Assembly: GCA_018647025.1 (NCBI GenBank)
Contig: JABGTQ010000343.1
Location: forward strand, 1 to 6,177
Origin: Nitrospina sp.
Lineage (GTDB): Bacteria; Nitrospinota; Nitrospinia; Nitrospinales; VA-1
Direction of reading: 5' to 3'
DNA: 6,177 nucleotides
A model generated the notes under the pieces. It did not search any database, was not told the origin of the DNA, and saw nothing but the letters and a program-made list of their open reading frames with translations. This document shows, piece by piece, positions 6,035-6,177 of this stretch (position 1 is its first letter; each line of letters starts with the position of its first letter). Position numbers and translations under genes: made by a program.

Positions 6035-6177
6035 TTGGTTATTCAGTTCACTGGCTTCTTTTGGATTAGACGACATCCTTGTGCGAGAATTAGTAAAACG
6101 TCCGAAACAACGTAAAAATTTACTTGGAACTGTATTTTGGTTAAAAGTTTGTGGCACAGTAGTAATGGGAATTGCTA
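5856..6177 (+). CDS. wzx: Wzx-type polysaccharide flippase (MOP superfamily), 3' end outside the window
   Basis: The first 107 codons of a membrane transporter are visible and the frame is open at the right edge. The protein starts MKLMPNLFARPGFRKYFANT and has hydrophobic helices at about 21-42, 51-71 and 89-107. The segments GIYVARYLGPERFGLLSYTL and SLASFGLDDILVRELVKRP are typical of the N-terminus of polysaccharide-biosynthesis flippases of the MOP/PST group. These move undecaprenyl-diphosphate-linked repeat units from the cytoplasmic to the outer face of the inner membrane. The start is uncertain between ATG 5856 and ATG 5865; neither has a clear Shine-Dalgarno, and I prefer 5856 because homology with the left copy includes these codons. 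The frame is open upstream to 5814 but offers no ATG, GTG or TTG there. Translation may be coupled to the upstream GT4 gene in the ancestral arrangement; here it follows a GT4 remnant, so its present promoter is unknown. Confidence 0.85.
   Translation, partial: MKLMPNLFARPGFRKYFANTSWLLGERVLRMVVSLFVGIYVARYLGPERFGLLSYTLSFVWLFSSLASFGLDDILVRELVKRPKQRKNLLGTVFWLKVCGTVVMGIA

Noticed and set aside
1..6177. CRISPR array, tRNA, rRNA or riboswitch
   Set aside because: No short regularly spaced repeats and no recognisable tRNA or structured RNA core seen on either strand.

Overview
This is a piece of a surface-polysaccharide locus (O-antigen, capsule or exopolysaccharide type) with every recognisable gene on the + strand. 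The organism cannot be named from the sequence. The gene set (several glycosyltransferases around a Wzx-type flippase) points to a bacterium, probably Gram-negative. The AT-rich DNA, the weak or absent Shine-Dalgarno sequences and the protein style would suit a member of the Bacteroidota/FCB group, but this is only a guess.

Layout. (1) 1-1674: the 3' part of a two-domain glycosyltransferase, with the end of a GT2 domain followed by a full GT4 domain. (2) 1701-1886: the first 60 codons of a flippase gene, cut off by foreign sequence and lacking an ATG. (3) 1887-2257: AT-rich DNA holding a 59-codon remnant of a DPM1/ALG5-like GT2 gene. (4) 2258-4450: a 730-residue GT-C membrane glycosyltransferase (GT39/ArnT-like) with an unusual extra C-terminal domain that resembles the lipid-binding DUF2993/LmeA family. 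(5) 4447-5238: an intact DPM1/ALG5-like GT2, overlapping the GT-C gene by four bases. (6) 5239-5634: AT-rich DNA without an intact gene. (7) 5635-5829: a second, decapitated copy of the GT4 3' end. (8) 5856-6177: the intact start of the flippase gene, running off the window.

The main structural observation is that the junction 'end of GT4 gene / start of flippase gene' occurs twice, at 1480-1879 and 5635-6034. The two copies are exactly 4155 bases apart, align without gaps, and are about 86% identical over 400 bases by hand count (89% over the inner 349). The DNA between them is a cassette of more AT-rich genes. The simplest reading is an ancestral GT2-GT4 / wzx gene pair that was opened by recombination with DNA from a related but diverged locus. 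This left an intact GT on the left, an intact flippase on the right, and a broken copy of each on the inner sides.

How the genes may work together: the cytoplasmic GT2-GT4 protein would add sugars to an undecaprenyl-linked repeat unit and the flippase would export it. The cassette GT2 would make a polyprenyl-phosphate-sugar. The GT-C enzyme would use that donor on the outer face of the membrane to decorate the glycan or a lipid, possibly helped by its fused lipid-binding-like domain. The pairing of donor synthase and GT-C enzyme is a known theme; the GT-C/LmeA-like fusion is the part most worth checking.
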